Shown piece after piece: positions 9,504 through 17,854 of a stretch of 64,000 bases of DNA. Below the pieces are notes generated by a model, which was given only the letters and a program-made list of their open reading frames with translations, had not been told where the DNA came from and did not search any database. Source of the stretch: Pseudomonas putida. GTDB taxonomy: Bacteria; Pseudomonadota; Gammaproteobacteria; Pseudomonadales; Pseudomonadaceae. Location: positions 1 to 64,000 of the forward strand of contig NZ_MKZO01000009.1 in assembly GCF_001941965.1 (NCBI RefSeq), written 5' to 3'. Every line of letters begins with the position of its first letter. Positions within the stretch are counted from its first letter, which is position 1. Both the position numbers and the translations under genes were made by a program.

Positions 9504-12331
9504 TCAGAAGCGGTAGCCGACCTCAAGCCAGTACTGGCGGCCGATCTCGTAGGTGGTCTTGGCGGTGGAACCGCTGGAGACGATTTCGTTGACCTCGTCG
9601 GTGACGTTGGTCACGTCCACGGCGACGAACAGGGCCTGGTCTTTCGCGGTAGGAATCTCCCATTTCACCCGCATGTCCCAGGTCGGCGCGCCATCGACCC
9701 TGGCCGTGTCGTAGACGTCCAGCGACTCGCCATCGACCTCCTCGGTCCTGCCGGTATCGATGATCTGTTCGTAGGCACCACGCAGGCGGAAGAAGTTGCT
9801 GACCGTGAGGTTCCACTCGGGAATCTCGGTGATGGTGCTCAGGCGCACGGTCCAGGGCCGGTTGTAATCGTTGGGTGGCAGCTCGGTGAAGTTCACCCGC
9901 TTGCCGTCGTAGATCACGTCGGCGTCGTTCAGCTCTTCGAGGCTGATCGAACTTTCGTAGGTGCCGTAGGCGTCCTCGGAGTGGGACCAGTCCAGCACCA
10001 GTTGCAGGCTGGTGTAGCTGTTGAGGAAGCGGATCGGCTCAAGCGGCGTGACGGTCAGGCTGACGTTGTCGCTCTTGCTCGACCCCTCGTTGGTGTATTG
10101 GGTGTACAGCGACTCGTAGCCGTCCAGCGGATCCTGCGCCAGGACCCGGCGGTTGCCTTGACGATCTTGTCGTGACCGTCACGGTGCACGTACTTGAGGC
10201 TGAAATCGGTGTTCAGCCAGCGTTGGTCGAGCCCCACTGTCCATTCATCGTCGTAGGGAATATCGAGGCCGGCGAAGCGGGTAGAGATCTTGTTGGTCGA
10301 GCCCTTCCATTCGCCGGTCTGGGTGGTGCGGCTGTAGAAGGTGTTGAAGGCCTGGCGGCCATCGTTGAGGCGGTACTTGAACAGGTTGCGCCCGTAGTAG
10401 CGGTTGGCGCCGAAGACCAGCACGGTGCTGCGGTCGCCGAAGAAGTCGTAGTCGCCGGCGAAGCGTGGCGACACGGTTTTCTTGTCCATGTAGTCGTCGC
10501 CTTCGAAGCGCACGCCGGGGCGCAGGCCGAGCTTGTCGATCTGCATGGCGTCCTGGGCGAACACGGCCCAGGCGGTTTCGTTGACCTCGAGCTTGCCGGC
10601 ACCGTACTCGGTGCGCTGGTACGCCCATTGCCGGGTGTTGCCGTCGAAGAGCGGGCTGACGGAGCACCAGGGGTCGTTGTTGGCGCAGGTCGCGACCGTG
10701 TCCCTCTTGAAGCCGCTCACGCCCTGGCCGGTGCTCTCACGCTCCCACGTGGCATCGGTACGACGCAGCTCGAGGCCGGTGGTTACAGAGTGCATGGCCC
10801 CGGCGAAGGGGAATGCCAGCCAGTCGACCTTGAGGTCGTAGTCCATGGTTTTCTGGGTCTGGTCGAGGTTGCCGAAGGAGCCCTCGCCGCTGCGCGAGTT
10901 GGCGTTTTCCAGCTTGCCCCAGTTCTTCGCCTCCGAGTAATACCAGGCGATGGTGTCGCTGGCATTGCCGGTGCGCGAGCTGTACAGGTCGTTGTAGGCC
11001 AGGGTGTGGGTCCAGCGCGCGCTGTCGCCCTCCCAGGTCGCCTTGATCGCACCCTGCTTGCCGCCGTTGATATTGGTGAAGCCGGAATTCAGGTAGTTCT
11101 CGCGGAACAGGCGGTTTTCCTGCGGGGCACTGAGCAGGGTGAAGTCCAGGCTGAGACGGTCGTTGACCGTCCAGTAGGTCTTGAGCATGTAGTTGTCGAG
11201 CTGCCGGGTCTGGTCTTCCTGGCTGTCGTTGTTCGGGCTGACGTAGCCGTCCTTGTACAGGTTCATGGGCATGGTCGAGCGGCGTTGGGAGAAACTGAAG
11301 ATCGCGCCGAAGTCCTCGTTCAGGTGCCCTTCGAGGGTGCCGCGCAGCGTGGTTTTCTCGAACTCGGGGGTGTACTGCTCGTTGCTGGCGTTGTCGAAGC
11401 TGTCCTGGTCGCCGCTGGTGATGTGGTATCTGGTCCACTCCGAGCGGCTGATGCCGTAGGAAATCTTGCCGTGGAAGTCCTGGGTCGGCCGGCGGGTGAT
11501 GGAGTCGATCACGCCACCGTTGAAGCCGCCATATTCGGCCGGCACGTTGCTGTCGTAGACCTTCACTTCTTCCAGCAGGTCGGCGTCCAGGGCGATGCCG
11601 TAGGAGCGGCTCGGCGCCGCGTCGAACTGGCGCGCCTCGCCGTAGCCGTGAGCACCGGGATCAAGGTCGTTGTTGATCGAGATCCCGTCGATCATGAAGT
11701 TGTTCTGCCAGAACTTGGCGCCGTTGATGCTGATATCCGCCGGGTCGATTTCACCCGGGTTGTTCGAGCTTTGCTGCGAACCGCTGAACTGCACGGCGGG
11801 GTGCATCTGCAACAGCTTGGTGATATCGCCGTTGGCGCCGGGGAAGTTCTGCACCGCCTTGTGGTTGATCACCGCGGCGCCCTGGTAGCTGTTCTCGTCG
11901 GTATTGCCGAGGACCAGGGTTTCATGCAGTTCCAACTGGCCATTGGCAGCTTCGGCCAGCAGGCGGAAGCTCAGCACGCCGTCGTTGTAGTCCCAGGTGA
12001 TGCCGCTGCCGGCCAGCAGCATCGACAGCGCGCCGAGGCTGTCCATCTGGCCCTGCACCGGGTTGGACTGATGATCGCGCAGCCACTGCGCATCCACCGT
12101 CACCTGCAGGCCGCTCTGCTGGCCGAAGGCGACCAGTGCGCTGGACAGGCGCTGGGCCGGGATATCGAAACGGTGGACCTGGTTCGGCAACTGGGTCGCC
12201 ACCTCATCGGCCTGCGCCAAGGGCACCTGCGCCCCCAGGCAAGCCAGGCCCAACAGGCCACCGCACGCAGCGCGTTTCAACGACAACCAAGCGCCCCGGC
12301 CTTGCGGCACCGGGCAAAACACCTGAGACAT
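9504..12331 (-). pseudogene. STN-domain TonB-dependent outer-membrane receptor, frameshifted
   Basis: The intact receptor would be about 942 residues. It has a signal peptide ending ACLGAQVPLAQA, an STN signalling domain (about 50-115, RFDIPAQRLSSALVAFGQQS), a TonB-box-like ETLVLG, a plug (VINHKAVQNFPGANGD to MIDGISINNDLDPGAHG) and a beta-barrel ending in the outer-membrane C-terminal pattern YWLEVGYRF. The frame breaks near 10156: the upstream frame reads HDKIVKA, and restoring one G gives HDKIVKGNRRVLAQDPLDGY, which runs straight into the downstream frame. The STN domain implies surface signalling through the FecR/FecI pair encoded just upstream. If real, the lesion removes the last strands of the barrel and should abolish function. 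Confidence 0.88.
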
Positions 12332-12404
12332 ACACCGCTCCCCGACCCGGGAAATCCCCGGAAAAAATTAATACGAATCGATCTCATTGCTGCGCGCGGA
12401 GCAA

Positions 12405-12430
12405 AAGACGGGGTAGCGCGGGGGATTTTC
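12405..12430 (-). promoter_or_regulatory. Possible ECF (FecI-type) promoter for the TonB receptor
   Basis: On the minus strand, GAAAAT (12430-12425) and CGTCTT (12410-12405) are separated by 14 bp, ending 74 bp upstream of the receptor ATG. The boxes resemble iron-starvation sigma promoters (A-rich -35, CGT -10), but the spacing is shorter than the usual 16-17 bp. This is a weak candidate. Confidence 0.25.
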
Positions 12431-12482
12431 AGAAAAAAGTTGAAAAAGTTTTTTGGGAGGGAGTTGTTGTGGTGTTGCTGAT

Positions 12483-12565
12483 GGCCTCATCGCTGGCAAG
12501 CCAGCTCCCACAGGGATCGCGTGCACCGCTAAACCTGTGGGAGCTGGCTTGCCAGCGATGAGGCC
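12483..12565. repeat. REPIN between fecR-like gene and receptor gene
   Basis: Arms 12483-12514 (starting GGCCTCATCGCTGGCAAGCC) and 12534-12565 are exact 32-bp inverted repeats with a 19-bp loop. It begins 22 bp after the stop of the FecR-like gene, in the position of a transcript terminator or processing hairpin, before the separate receptor promoter region. Confidence 0.9.
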
Positions 12566-12587
12566 CGAAAGAGGGAATGAAGAAGTT

Positions 12588-13670
12588 TCAGCGCAGCACA
12601 ATCACCCAAGGCCCATAGGCCTCGACCTTGCCGCCATGGGGCTGCAGCACCGCCCGCAACGCCGCCTGCGGCTTGCGCAGGTCATACACGCCGGTCACCC
12701 GCTTGCGCCCCAGTTCGTCGTTGCGCAGCACCACCAGCCCGGGCGTGTAGCGACTCAACTGGGCTACCACCTCGCTGACCGGCATGTCATCGGCGATCAC
12801 CTGGCCCTTGCGCCAGGCCGCGGTCTGCTCCGGAGAGAAGGTATCCACCCGGGCCTGCCCCTCGTGATAGTCCAGCCGGTCCCCAGGCTTCAACCGCGCC
12901 GCCAGCGCCTTCGCCGCGCGCCAGTCATCGACCTTCACCGAACCTTCCTGCACCGCCACGCGCATCTGCCCGGCGCCGACATCGACGTTGAACGCCGTCC
13001 CGGTCACCGTGACCTCCAGCGCCTCGGCCCGCACGTGGAAGGGTTTGCTCTTGTCCGGCGTGACCTTGAAGAACGCCTGCCCGCGCAGCAGCTTCACATC
13101 GCGGCGATCCCCGGCGTACTCCACGGCGATCGCCGTATCGCTGTCCATCTGCACCAGGCTGCCATCGGCCAGGGTGACGTCGCGGGTTTCGCCGCTGCCG
13201 GTGCGGTAGTCCGCCTGCATGCGCAGGCTGAGAGACGGCGCCAGGGCGATCATCAGGCAGGCAGCAATTGCCCCGCCGACCCAATACCGCCGCCGCTTCG
13301 GCCGTACCGGCAGGCTCACCACAGGCGCCAGCACCGGCTCCACCGGCCATTGCGCCTGGGTGCTCGGCGCCAGTTGCGCACTCAGTTGCCAGACCCGCTC
13401 GGCCTTGCGATAGGCCTTGGCATTGGCCTCGTCGGCGGCGCACCACTGCTCCATCCCGGCGCGCAGTTGCGCATCGCCGGGGGCCGCCTGCAGGCGCAGG
13501 AACCAGTCCAGGGCCTGGTCGCGGCGCCGGGTGGCGCTGTCCGCTGACGTCATGTCCGGCATATCTCCAAAGGCAGAAAAGGTCGGCAAGGGTCGCACAA
13601 GCGTCCCGTCTACCGCAAAAGACGCGGCAGACAGCGATTTTTCCAGCTCATCGTCACGGCGCTCAGTCAT
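12588..13670 (-). CDS. FecR-family anti-sigma factor/sigma regulator
   Basis: The protein is 360 residues if the ATG at 13670 is used. It contains a DUF4880 cytoplasmic domain (ATRRRDQALDWFLRLQ), one membrane helix (WVGGAIAACLMIALAPSLSL), a FecR periplasmic domain (YRTGSGETRDVTLADGS) and an STN-like C-terminus. It relays the receptor signal to the adjacent ECF sigma factor. The start at 13670 is supported by GGAG 7 bp upstream inside the sigma gene and an 8-bp gene overlap. The DUF4880 domain only begins about 40 residues later, and an ATG at 13553 giving the usual 320-aa length is an alternative. Confidence 0.87.
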   Translation of the reverse strand: MTERRDDELEKSLSAASFAVDGTLVRPLPTFSAFGDMPDMTSADSATRRRDQALDWFLRLQAAPGDAQLRAGMEQWCAADEANAKAYRKAERVWQLSAQLAPSTQAQWPVEPVLAPVVSLPVRPKRRRYWVGGAIAACLMIALAPSLSLRMQADYRTGSGETRDVTLADGSLVQMDSDTAIAVEYAGDRRDVKLLRGQAFFKVTPDKSKPFHVRAEALEVTVTGTAFNVDVGAGQMRVAVQEGSVKVDDWRAAKALAARLKPGDRLDYHEGQARVDTFSPEQTAAWRKGQVIADDMPVSEVVAQLSRYTPGLVVLRNDELGRKRVTGVYDLRKPQAALRAVLQPHGGKVEAYGPWVIVLR

Positions 13671-14166
13671 CGTCCGGCTCCAGGCGTTCCAGGCAATGAC
13701 GCAGGGCGTCGTGCACCAGTTGGTGGACCAGGCTGGTGGAGATATCCAGGTGGCTCGCCACCTGCTGCAGGGTAAAGCCGCCAAGCCGGTGCATCTCGAA
13801 GGCCAGGCGCGTGCGTTCGGGCAGTTCTTCAAGCGCCCGGCTGATCGCCGCCAACTCGTTCTGGCCACTGACCTCGCGCTCCGGCGAAGCGCTGCTGGAG
13901 GGCAGCTCGGCGAGCATCTCGTCGCCCCCGGGCTGGGCCTTTTCCGTGGCGTGGCGGCGGGTCAGGTCGAGGGCCAGGTTGCGCACGATGCGGTACAGGT
14001 AGCTGGCCGGATGGCGGATCGCCGCGCCCTCGTCCTGGCGGCTGAAGCGCAGCCAGGCCTCCTGCACCACATCCTCGGCCCGCGCCCGGCAGCCGACGAT
14101 GGGCGCTGCATAATCCAGCAGCGCCGCGCGATGAGCGAGGTAGAGCTCCAGCTTGTCGTCCGCCAC
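13663..14166 (-). CDS. FecI-like ECF sigma factor (iron-starvation type)
   Basis: This 167-residue protein has ECF sigma region 2 (RARAEDVVQEAWLRF, ASYLYRIVRNLALDLTRR) and region 4 (ELPERTRLAFEMHRLGGFTL, QQVASHLDISTSLVHQLVHDAL). The pattern is that of the FecI subgroup that pairs with FecR and an STN receptor, both encoded immediately downstream. A Fur-box-like site lies about 60 bp upstream, so it should be made under iron limitation and then switched on by the receptor ligand. It starts the minus-strand run that ends at the ABC transporter gene. Confidence 0.93.
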   Translation of the reverse strand: MADDKLELYLAHRAALLDYAAPIVGCRARAEDVVQEAWLRFSRQDEGAAIRHPASYLYRIVRNLALDLTRRHATEKAQPGGDEMLAELPSSSASPEREVSGQNELAAISRALEELPERTRLAFEMHRLGGFTLQQVASHLDISTSLVHQLVHDALRHCLERLEPDDD

Positions 14167-14221
14167 GATTCGGCTGCCTGTCGATGAAGTCGCCCGGAGG
14201 CATGGGCGGGCGATGTTACCG

Positions 14222-14240
14222 GCAGTCGATAATCATTATC
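14222..14240. promoter_or_regulatory. Fur box
   Basis: The 13 bases GATAATCATTATC at 14228-14240 match the 3' portion of the 19-bp Fur consensus exactly; the six upstream bases match poorly (about 14 of 19 overall). The site lies between the sigma-factor gene, whose start is at 14166, and the divergent gene at 14349, and could control either or both. Confidence 0.75.
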
Positions 14241-14348
14241 AATAACAACCGTCAAAACCTTCATCTATGCTCCCTGTTCTTTGCCTTGGCAAAGAGCGAG
14301 AATCCCAGCCCATATCCCCGTCCACTGTTTCCTTGGGAGACGACTTTG

Positions 14349-14756
14349 ATGAAATCGATGGTCTTGCTGATGCTGGCGACCCTGGCGGTTGGTGCCCATG
14401 CCGCCGAAGAAGAAAGCACCCCGTGCGACAACGTGGAAACCGACCAGCAGAACTACGAATGCGCCCGTTACAGCCGCACCGCGTCCGAGCGCGAGCTGGA
14501 CGCCGCCTTCGCCGACCTGCAGGACCGCATCAAGGAGCAATACGCCGGCAAGGCTGCGAAAATCGCCGAACTGAGCAAGCGCCTCAACGAAGCCGAAGCG
14601 GTGTGGAAACAGCTGCGTGACGCCGACTGCAAGGTCGAGACCTACGACATCCCGGCGGGCAAGGCCTTCGATGCCGCGCAGAACACCTGCATCGCGCAGC
14701 GCAACGACGACCGCTCCGAATACCTGCAATCCCTCGGCCTGCCGACTTCCGACTGA
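14349..14756 (+). CDS. DUF1311/LprI-like small secreted protein
   Basis: This 135-residue protein has a clear signal peptide (KSMVLLMLATLAVGAHA). Its mature domain has the spaced cysteines and charged helices of the DUF1311/LprI family: CDNVETDQQNYECARYSR, then DADCKVETY and NTCIAQRNDDR, four cysteines in all. Family members include lysozyme-inhibitor-like periplasmic proteins. The ATG at 14349 is preceded by GGGAG about 9 bp away; the longer frame upstream has no start of similar quality. It lies divergent from the sigma-factor gene and 7 bp before the DUF3010 gene, suggesting co-transcription. Confidence 0.85.
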   Translation: MKSMVLLMLATLAVGAHAAEEESTPCDNVETDQQNYECARYSRTASERELDAAFADLQDRIKEQYAGKAAKIAELSKRLNEAEAVWKQLRDADCKVETYDIPAGKAFDAAQNTCIAQRNDDRSEYLQSLGLPTSD

Positions 14757-14763
14757 GACTTTG

Positions 14764-15183
14764 ATGATTACGTGCGGTATCGAACTCAAGGGCAGCGAAG
14801 CCCTGCTGGCCCTGGCCAGCCTGGACGCCGGGCAACCGGTGCATGTGGCGACGGCGATCAAGAAGATCGGCATCGAGGATGATGAGGATGCCGGGCAGGT
14901 CCGCGAGTTTGCGGCGAAGGTTCAGGCGTTTGTCAGCGAACACGGCGTCACCCATGTGGCGATCAAGAAGCGCAGCAAGAAAGGCGACTTCGCCGGTGGG
15001 CCGGTGACGTTCAAGCTGGAAGGGCTGCTGCAGTTGCTGCAGGGGTGCGAGGTGCAGCTGGTGTCGCCGCAGACGATTACGGCGCAGGGGAAGAAGCATG
15101 ACTTCACGCCTCCGGCTGGGTTGAACAAGTATCAGCATGAGGCTTGGAAGAGTGCTTGTGCGGGGATGGTGGTGAGGCGCTGA
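14764..15183 (+). CDS. DUF3010 family protein
   Basis: This 139-residue soluble protein begins MITCGIELKGSEALLALAS, characteristic of the DUF3010 family of short gamma-proteobacterial proteins. The core alternates strands and helices (VTHVAIKKRSKKGDFAGGPV, EVQLVSPQTI), a pattern reminiscent of an RNase-H-like fold. That is inference, and no catalytic residues are identified. It follows the DUF1311 gene by 7 bp and converges on the PAAR gene, whose stop is 7 bp away. Confidence 0.85.
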   Translation: MITCGIELKGSEALLALASLDAGQPVHVATAIKKIGIEDDEDAGQVREFAAKVQAFVSEHGVTHVAIKKRSKKGDFAGGPVTFKLEGLLQLLQGCEVQLVSPQTITAQGKKHDFTPPAGLNKYQHEAWKSACAGMVVRR

Positions 15184-15190
15184 GAACTGC

Positions 15191-15448
15191 TCAGTCCACC
15201 AGCCAGTCAGGGTCTCCTTCGACCAGCGTGCCGCCATGGCTGGTGGTGTCGCCCACACGGGCGACGGCCTGGCTGTCGATGAAGGTATCGCTGGATCCCG
15301 TGCGGATAACCGCACCGCAACTGATCGAGTCACCAACCCGAGCAATGCCTCGGCCATTGACGACATCTTCGGTAGAGCCACTGGTTACGGTGCCTGGACC
15401 ATGGACCGGACAATCGTGGCGGTGACCTACGAGGACAACTGGTTTCAT
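15191..15448 (-). CDS. PAAR-domain protein, T6SS spike tip
   Basis: This 85-residue protein is a bare PAAR domain. It has CPVHGPGTVTSGS, the NGRGIARVGDSISCG repeat and the SQAVARVGDTTSHGG repeat, giving the Gly-Asp turns and the His/Cys residues that form the metal-bound cone tip. It caps VgrG and carries effectors in type VI secretion. There is no C-terminal toxin. It is the distal gene of the effector module that runs on the minus strand from vgrG through the adaptor, toxin and immunity-like genes. Confidence 0.93.
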   Translation of the reverse strand: MKPVVLVGHRHDCPVHGPGTVTSGSTEDVVNGRGIARVGDSISCGAVIRTGSSDTFIDSQAVARVGDTTSHGGTLVEGDPDWLVD

Positions 15449-15497
15449 AAGTGACTTCCTTTTGGTTGGTGGGATTTGGCTTCGATTGCCAAGTGGC

Positions 15498-16265
15498 TCA
15501 TGGCGCCGTCCTCGATTCCAGATCCATATCCGCAGGCCACTTCACCTTCGGCGCCAATAGCAGGGCGATGTTGAACCACGGCACATCGTTGTGATCCTTC
15601 GGGAGGCCAGGCGGCGGCAGAGCATCGGGGCCCTTCTGCATGTAGGTGCAGATGTAGGCCCAGGCGTGCCCGTCAGCGCCCATGGTGGTAAGAGGGAAAC
15701 GGTCTATGACTTCGTCGGTGCCCGGCTTTACGATGGAGAGCATCACGCCGCCCTTGATGATGACCCCGTGAGTAGTCGCGCCACGCTGTAGCCAGCGCTC
15801 GGCCCGTACTTGCGACCAGTCGTAGGCTACCGGTGTCACTTGCCAGCGCTCGAAGGGGTTCCACCAGCGGTGGTTGAAGTTGTACGCGTAGAGTCGTTGC
15901 CTGGCTCGGTTAAAGCGGAGTGGTAAATCCCGGGGAGGGGATACATCAAACTTCCAGAGCACTGGTACCCCCCAAAAACCAACAAGCAGTGCTGATATAA
16001 ATATAAACCACTCCTCTGCCTTCAACGTTCTTTCGGCCGTTAAGTAAAGCCAAGAAATAACAGCTAGCAATATGCTTAATATCGGCACAAAAATTACAAC
16101 TACTCCTCTGACAAGCGCCGCAGCTCTGGGCATTTCTAAAAAGACATCATTTTGCTGGTTTGGTGTATCGAACCCGAGAGTCGGAGCAAGAGTGGGCAAC
16201 TCGTCAGGACCGGGTAAATCCTCCCGCCAACCCGAACAAGGTGGAGCAAGCTTCGGCCTATTCAT
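15498..16265 (-). CDS. DUF6708-type two-helix membrane protein, paralog 1 (probable T6SS immunity)
   Basis: This 255-residue protein has a proline-rich N-terminus (MNRPKLAPPCSGWREDLPGP), two membrane helices (about 46-70 and 80-103) and a conserved soluble C-terminus with RWWNPFERWQVTPVAYDWSQ. The ATG at 16265 has GGGAG 7 bp upstream; a TTG two codons earlier is less likely. It is the last of three tandem paralogs behind a VasX-like toxin, the place and topology expected of inner-membrane immunity proteins. The function is inferred from context only. The coding sequence of the helices is visibly AT-rich compared with its ends. Confidence 0.82.
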   Translation of the reverse strand: MNRPKLAPPCSGWREDLPGPDELPTLAPTLGFDTPNQQNDVFLEMPRAAALVRGVVVIFVPILSILLAVISWLYLTAERTLKAEEWFIFISALLVGFWGVPVLWKFDVSPPRDLPLRFNRARQRLYAYNFNHRWWNPFERWQVTPVAYDWSQVRAERWLQRGATTHGVIIKGGVMLSIVKPGTDEVIDRFPLTTMGADGHAWAYICTYMQKGPDALPPPGLPKDHNDVPWFNIALLLAPKVKWPADMDLESRTAP

Positions 16266-16293
16266 TTCCAACTCCCTTCAGCGTCCTTGGCAC

Positions 16294-17067
16294 TCATGCC
16301 CATGGCGCCGTCCTCGATTCGAGATCCATTTCGGCAGGCCATTCAACCTTTGGGGCAAGGAGCATGGCGACGTTGCACCACAGCACATCGTTGTGGTCCT
16401 TCGGCGGGCCGGGGGGAGGCAGCGCGTCAGGGCCCTTCTGCATGTAGGTGCAGATGTAGGCCCAGGCGTGCCCGTCGGCGCCCATGGTGGTGAGGGGGAA
16501 ACGGTCGATGACTTCGTTGGTGCCCGGCTTGACGATGGAGAGCACCACGCCGCCCTTGATGATGACTCCATGGGTAGTCGCACCACGCTGTAGCCAGCGC
16601 TCGGCCCGTACTTGCGACCAGTCGTAGGCTACCGGTGTCACTTGCCAGCGCTCGAAGGGGTTCCACCAGCGGTAGGTGAAGTTGTAGGCGTAGAGTCGTT
16701 GCCGGACACGGTTAAAGCGGAGTGGTAAATCCCGCGGGGGGAATACCTCTAACTTCCAGAAAAGCGGAATTGACCAACCCGAAACAAGCAAAGTTGAAAT
16801 AACTATCATCCACTCTTCTAGTTTCAAAACCCGCCAATCTGAAGCGACGGATGCTACAAACCCCATCAGGTAGCATGTTACGACCGCGACTAACAAGATC
16901 AACAAGCCCCTTGCACGCGCTGACGCACGAGGTAACTCCAGGAAAATTTCATCCTGATGGTTAGGCGTGTCGAGACCGAGGGCCGGGAATAAACTCGGCT
17001 GTTCGTCAAAGTGAGGTAGGTCTTCCTGCCAACCTAGGCAGGGGGGAACAAGTTTTGGCCTGCTCAT
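16294..17067 (-). CDS. DUF6708-type two-helix membrane protein, paralog 2 (probable T6SS immunity)
   Basis: This 257-residue product is the second of three tandem copies. The start at 17067 (MSRPKLVPPCLGWQEDLPH) aligns with the starts of the other two copies and has a G-rich ribosome-binding stretch 3-4 bp upstream; an ATG at 17082 overlapping the previous stop as ATGA is the alternative. The C-terminal two thirds is nearly identical to paralog 1 (RWWNPFERWQVTPVAYDWSQ through the MGADGHAWAYICTYMQKGPD block). The helices and the segment between them differ strongly. That contrast suggests selection or recombination focused on the membrane part. Confidence 0.82.
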   Translation of the reverse strand: MSRPKLVPPCLGWQEDLPHFDEQPSLFPALGLDTPNHQDEIFLELPRASARARGLLILLVAVVTCYLMGFVASVASDWRVLKLEEWMIVISTLLVSGWSIPLFWKLEVFPPRDLPLRFNRVRQRLYAYNFTYRWWNPFERWQVTPVAYDWSQVRAERWLQRGATTHGVIIKGGVVLSIVKPGTNEVIDRFPLTTMGADGHAWAYICTYMQKGPDALPPPGPPKDHNDVLWCNVAMLLAPKVEWPAEMDLESRTAPWA

Positions 17068-17078
17068 AGGCCCCCAAC

Positions 17079-17849
17079 TCATGGCGCAGTCCTCGATTCC
17101 AGATCCATATCGGCGGGCCATTTCACCTTTGGCGCCAGCAACAGGGCGAGGTTGAGCCACGACACATCGTTGTGATCCTTCGGCGGGCCGGGTGGTGGCA
17201 AGGCATCGGGGCCTTGCTGCATGTAGGTGCAGATGTAAGCCCAGGCATGCTCGTCGGCGCCCATGCTGGTAAGGGGAAAGCGGTCAATGACCTCGTTGGT
17301 ACCGGGCTTGACGATGGAAAGCACTACGCCGCCCTTGATCACAAGCCCACCTTGTGCGGTTGCGCCGCGTTTCAGCCAGCGCTCGGCGCGTACTTGTGAC
17401 CAATCGTAGGCTACCGGTTCTATCCGCCAGCGTTCGAAGGGGTTCCACCAGCGGTAGTTGAAGTTATAGGCGTATATTCGGCTGCGCACACGGTTGAAGC
17501 GCAAAGGCTGATCTCTCGGCGGAGCTACATCGAACTTCCAAAAAATTGGAACTGACCAAATGCCAGAGAGGAGTATGAAGAACAGGATGAACCACTCATC
17601 GATTTTCATAGTTCGCTCGTCTGACAACGGAAACCAGAGGGAGATAACAAGCAGAACTGCTGTAGCTGGCACGAACCAGATCAGCATCCCCCTGATCAGC
17701 GCCGACGTACGTGGTAGTTCCAGAAAAATATGGTCTTGATGATTGGGTGTTTCGAACCCGAGGGTCGGAGCTAAAGTCGGCGGCTCGTCTGGGTGCGGCA
17801 GGTCCTCCTTCCAGCCAGAACAAGGGGGAACAAGTTCAGGTCTTTTCAT
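17079..17849 (-). CDS. DUF6708-type two-helix membrane protein, paralog 3 (probable cognate immunity)
   Basis: This 256-residue copy is the first after the toxin, starting 5 bp beyond the toxin stop, and so is the best candidate for the cognate immunity protein. It keeps the layout of its paralogs: MKRPELVPPCSGWKEDL, two helices (about 47-68 and 79-102) and RWWNPFERWRIEPVAYDWSQ. It is the most divergent of the three, with WRIEPVAYDW for WQVTPVAYDW and a two-residue insertion at ATAQGGLVIKGG. No signal peptide is seen. Confidence 0.85.
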   Translation of the reverse strand: MKRPELVPPCSGWKEDLPHPDEPPTLAPTLGFETPNHQDHIFLELPRTSALIRGMLIWFVPATAVLLVISLWFPLSDERTMKIDEWFILFFILLSGIWSVPIFWKFDVAPPRDQPLRFNRVRSRIYAYNFNYRWWNPFERWRIEPVAYDWSQVRAERWLKRGATAQGGLVIKGGVVLSIVKPGTNEVIDRFPLTSMGADEHAWAYICTYMQQGPDALPPPGPPKDHNDVSWLNLALLLAPKVKWPADMDLESRTAP

Positions 17850-17854
17850 ACGGA

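Noticed and set aside
6746..9592. A 948-codon open frame antisense to the M16 peptidase
   Set aside because: It has the same composition artefact, with Arg/Gln/Leu/His bias and no recognisable motif. The minus-strand M16 domains are unmistakable.
10172..12481. A 769-codon frame antisense to the TonB receptor
   Set aside because: It is a shadow of the receptor, with no signal peptide or family match and a Val/Ala/Gly-rich sequence.
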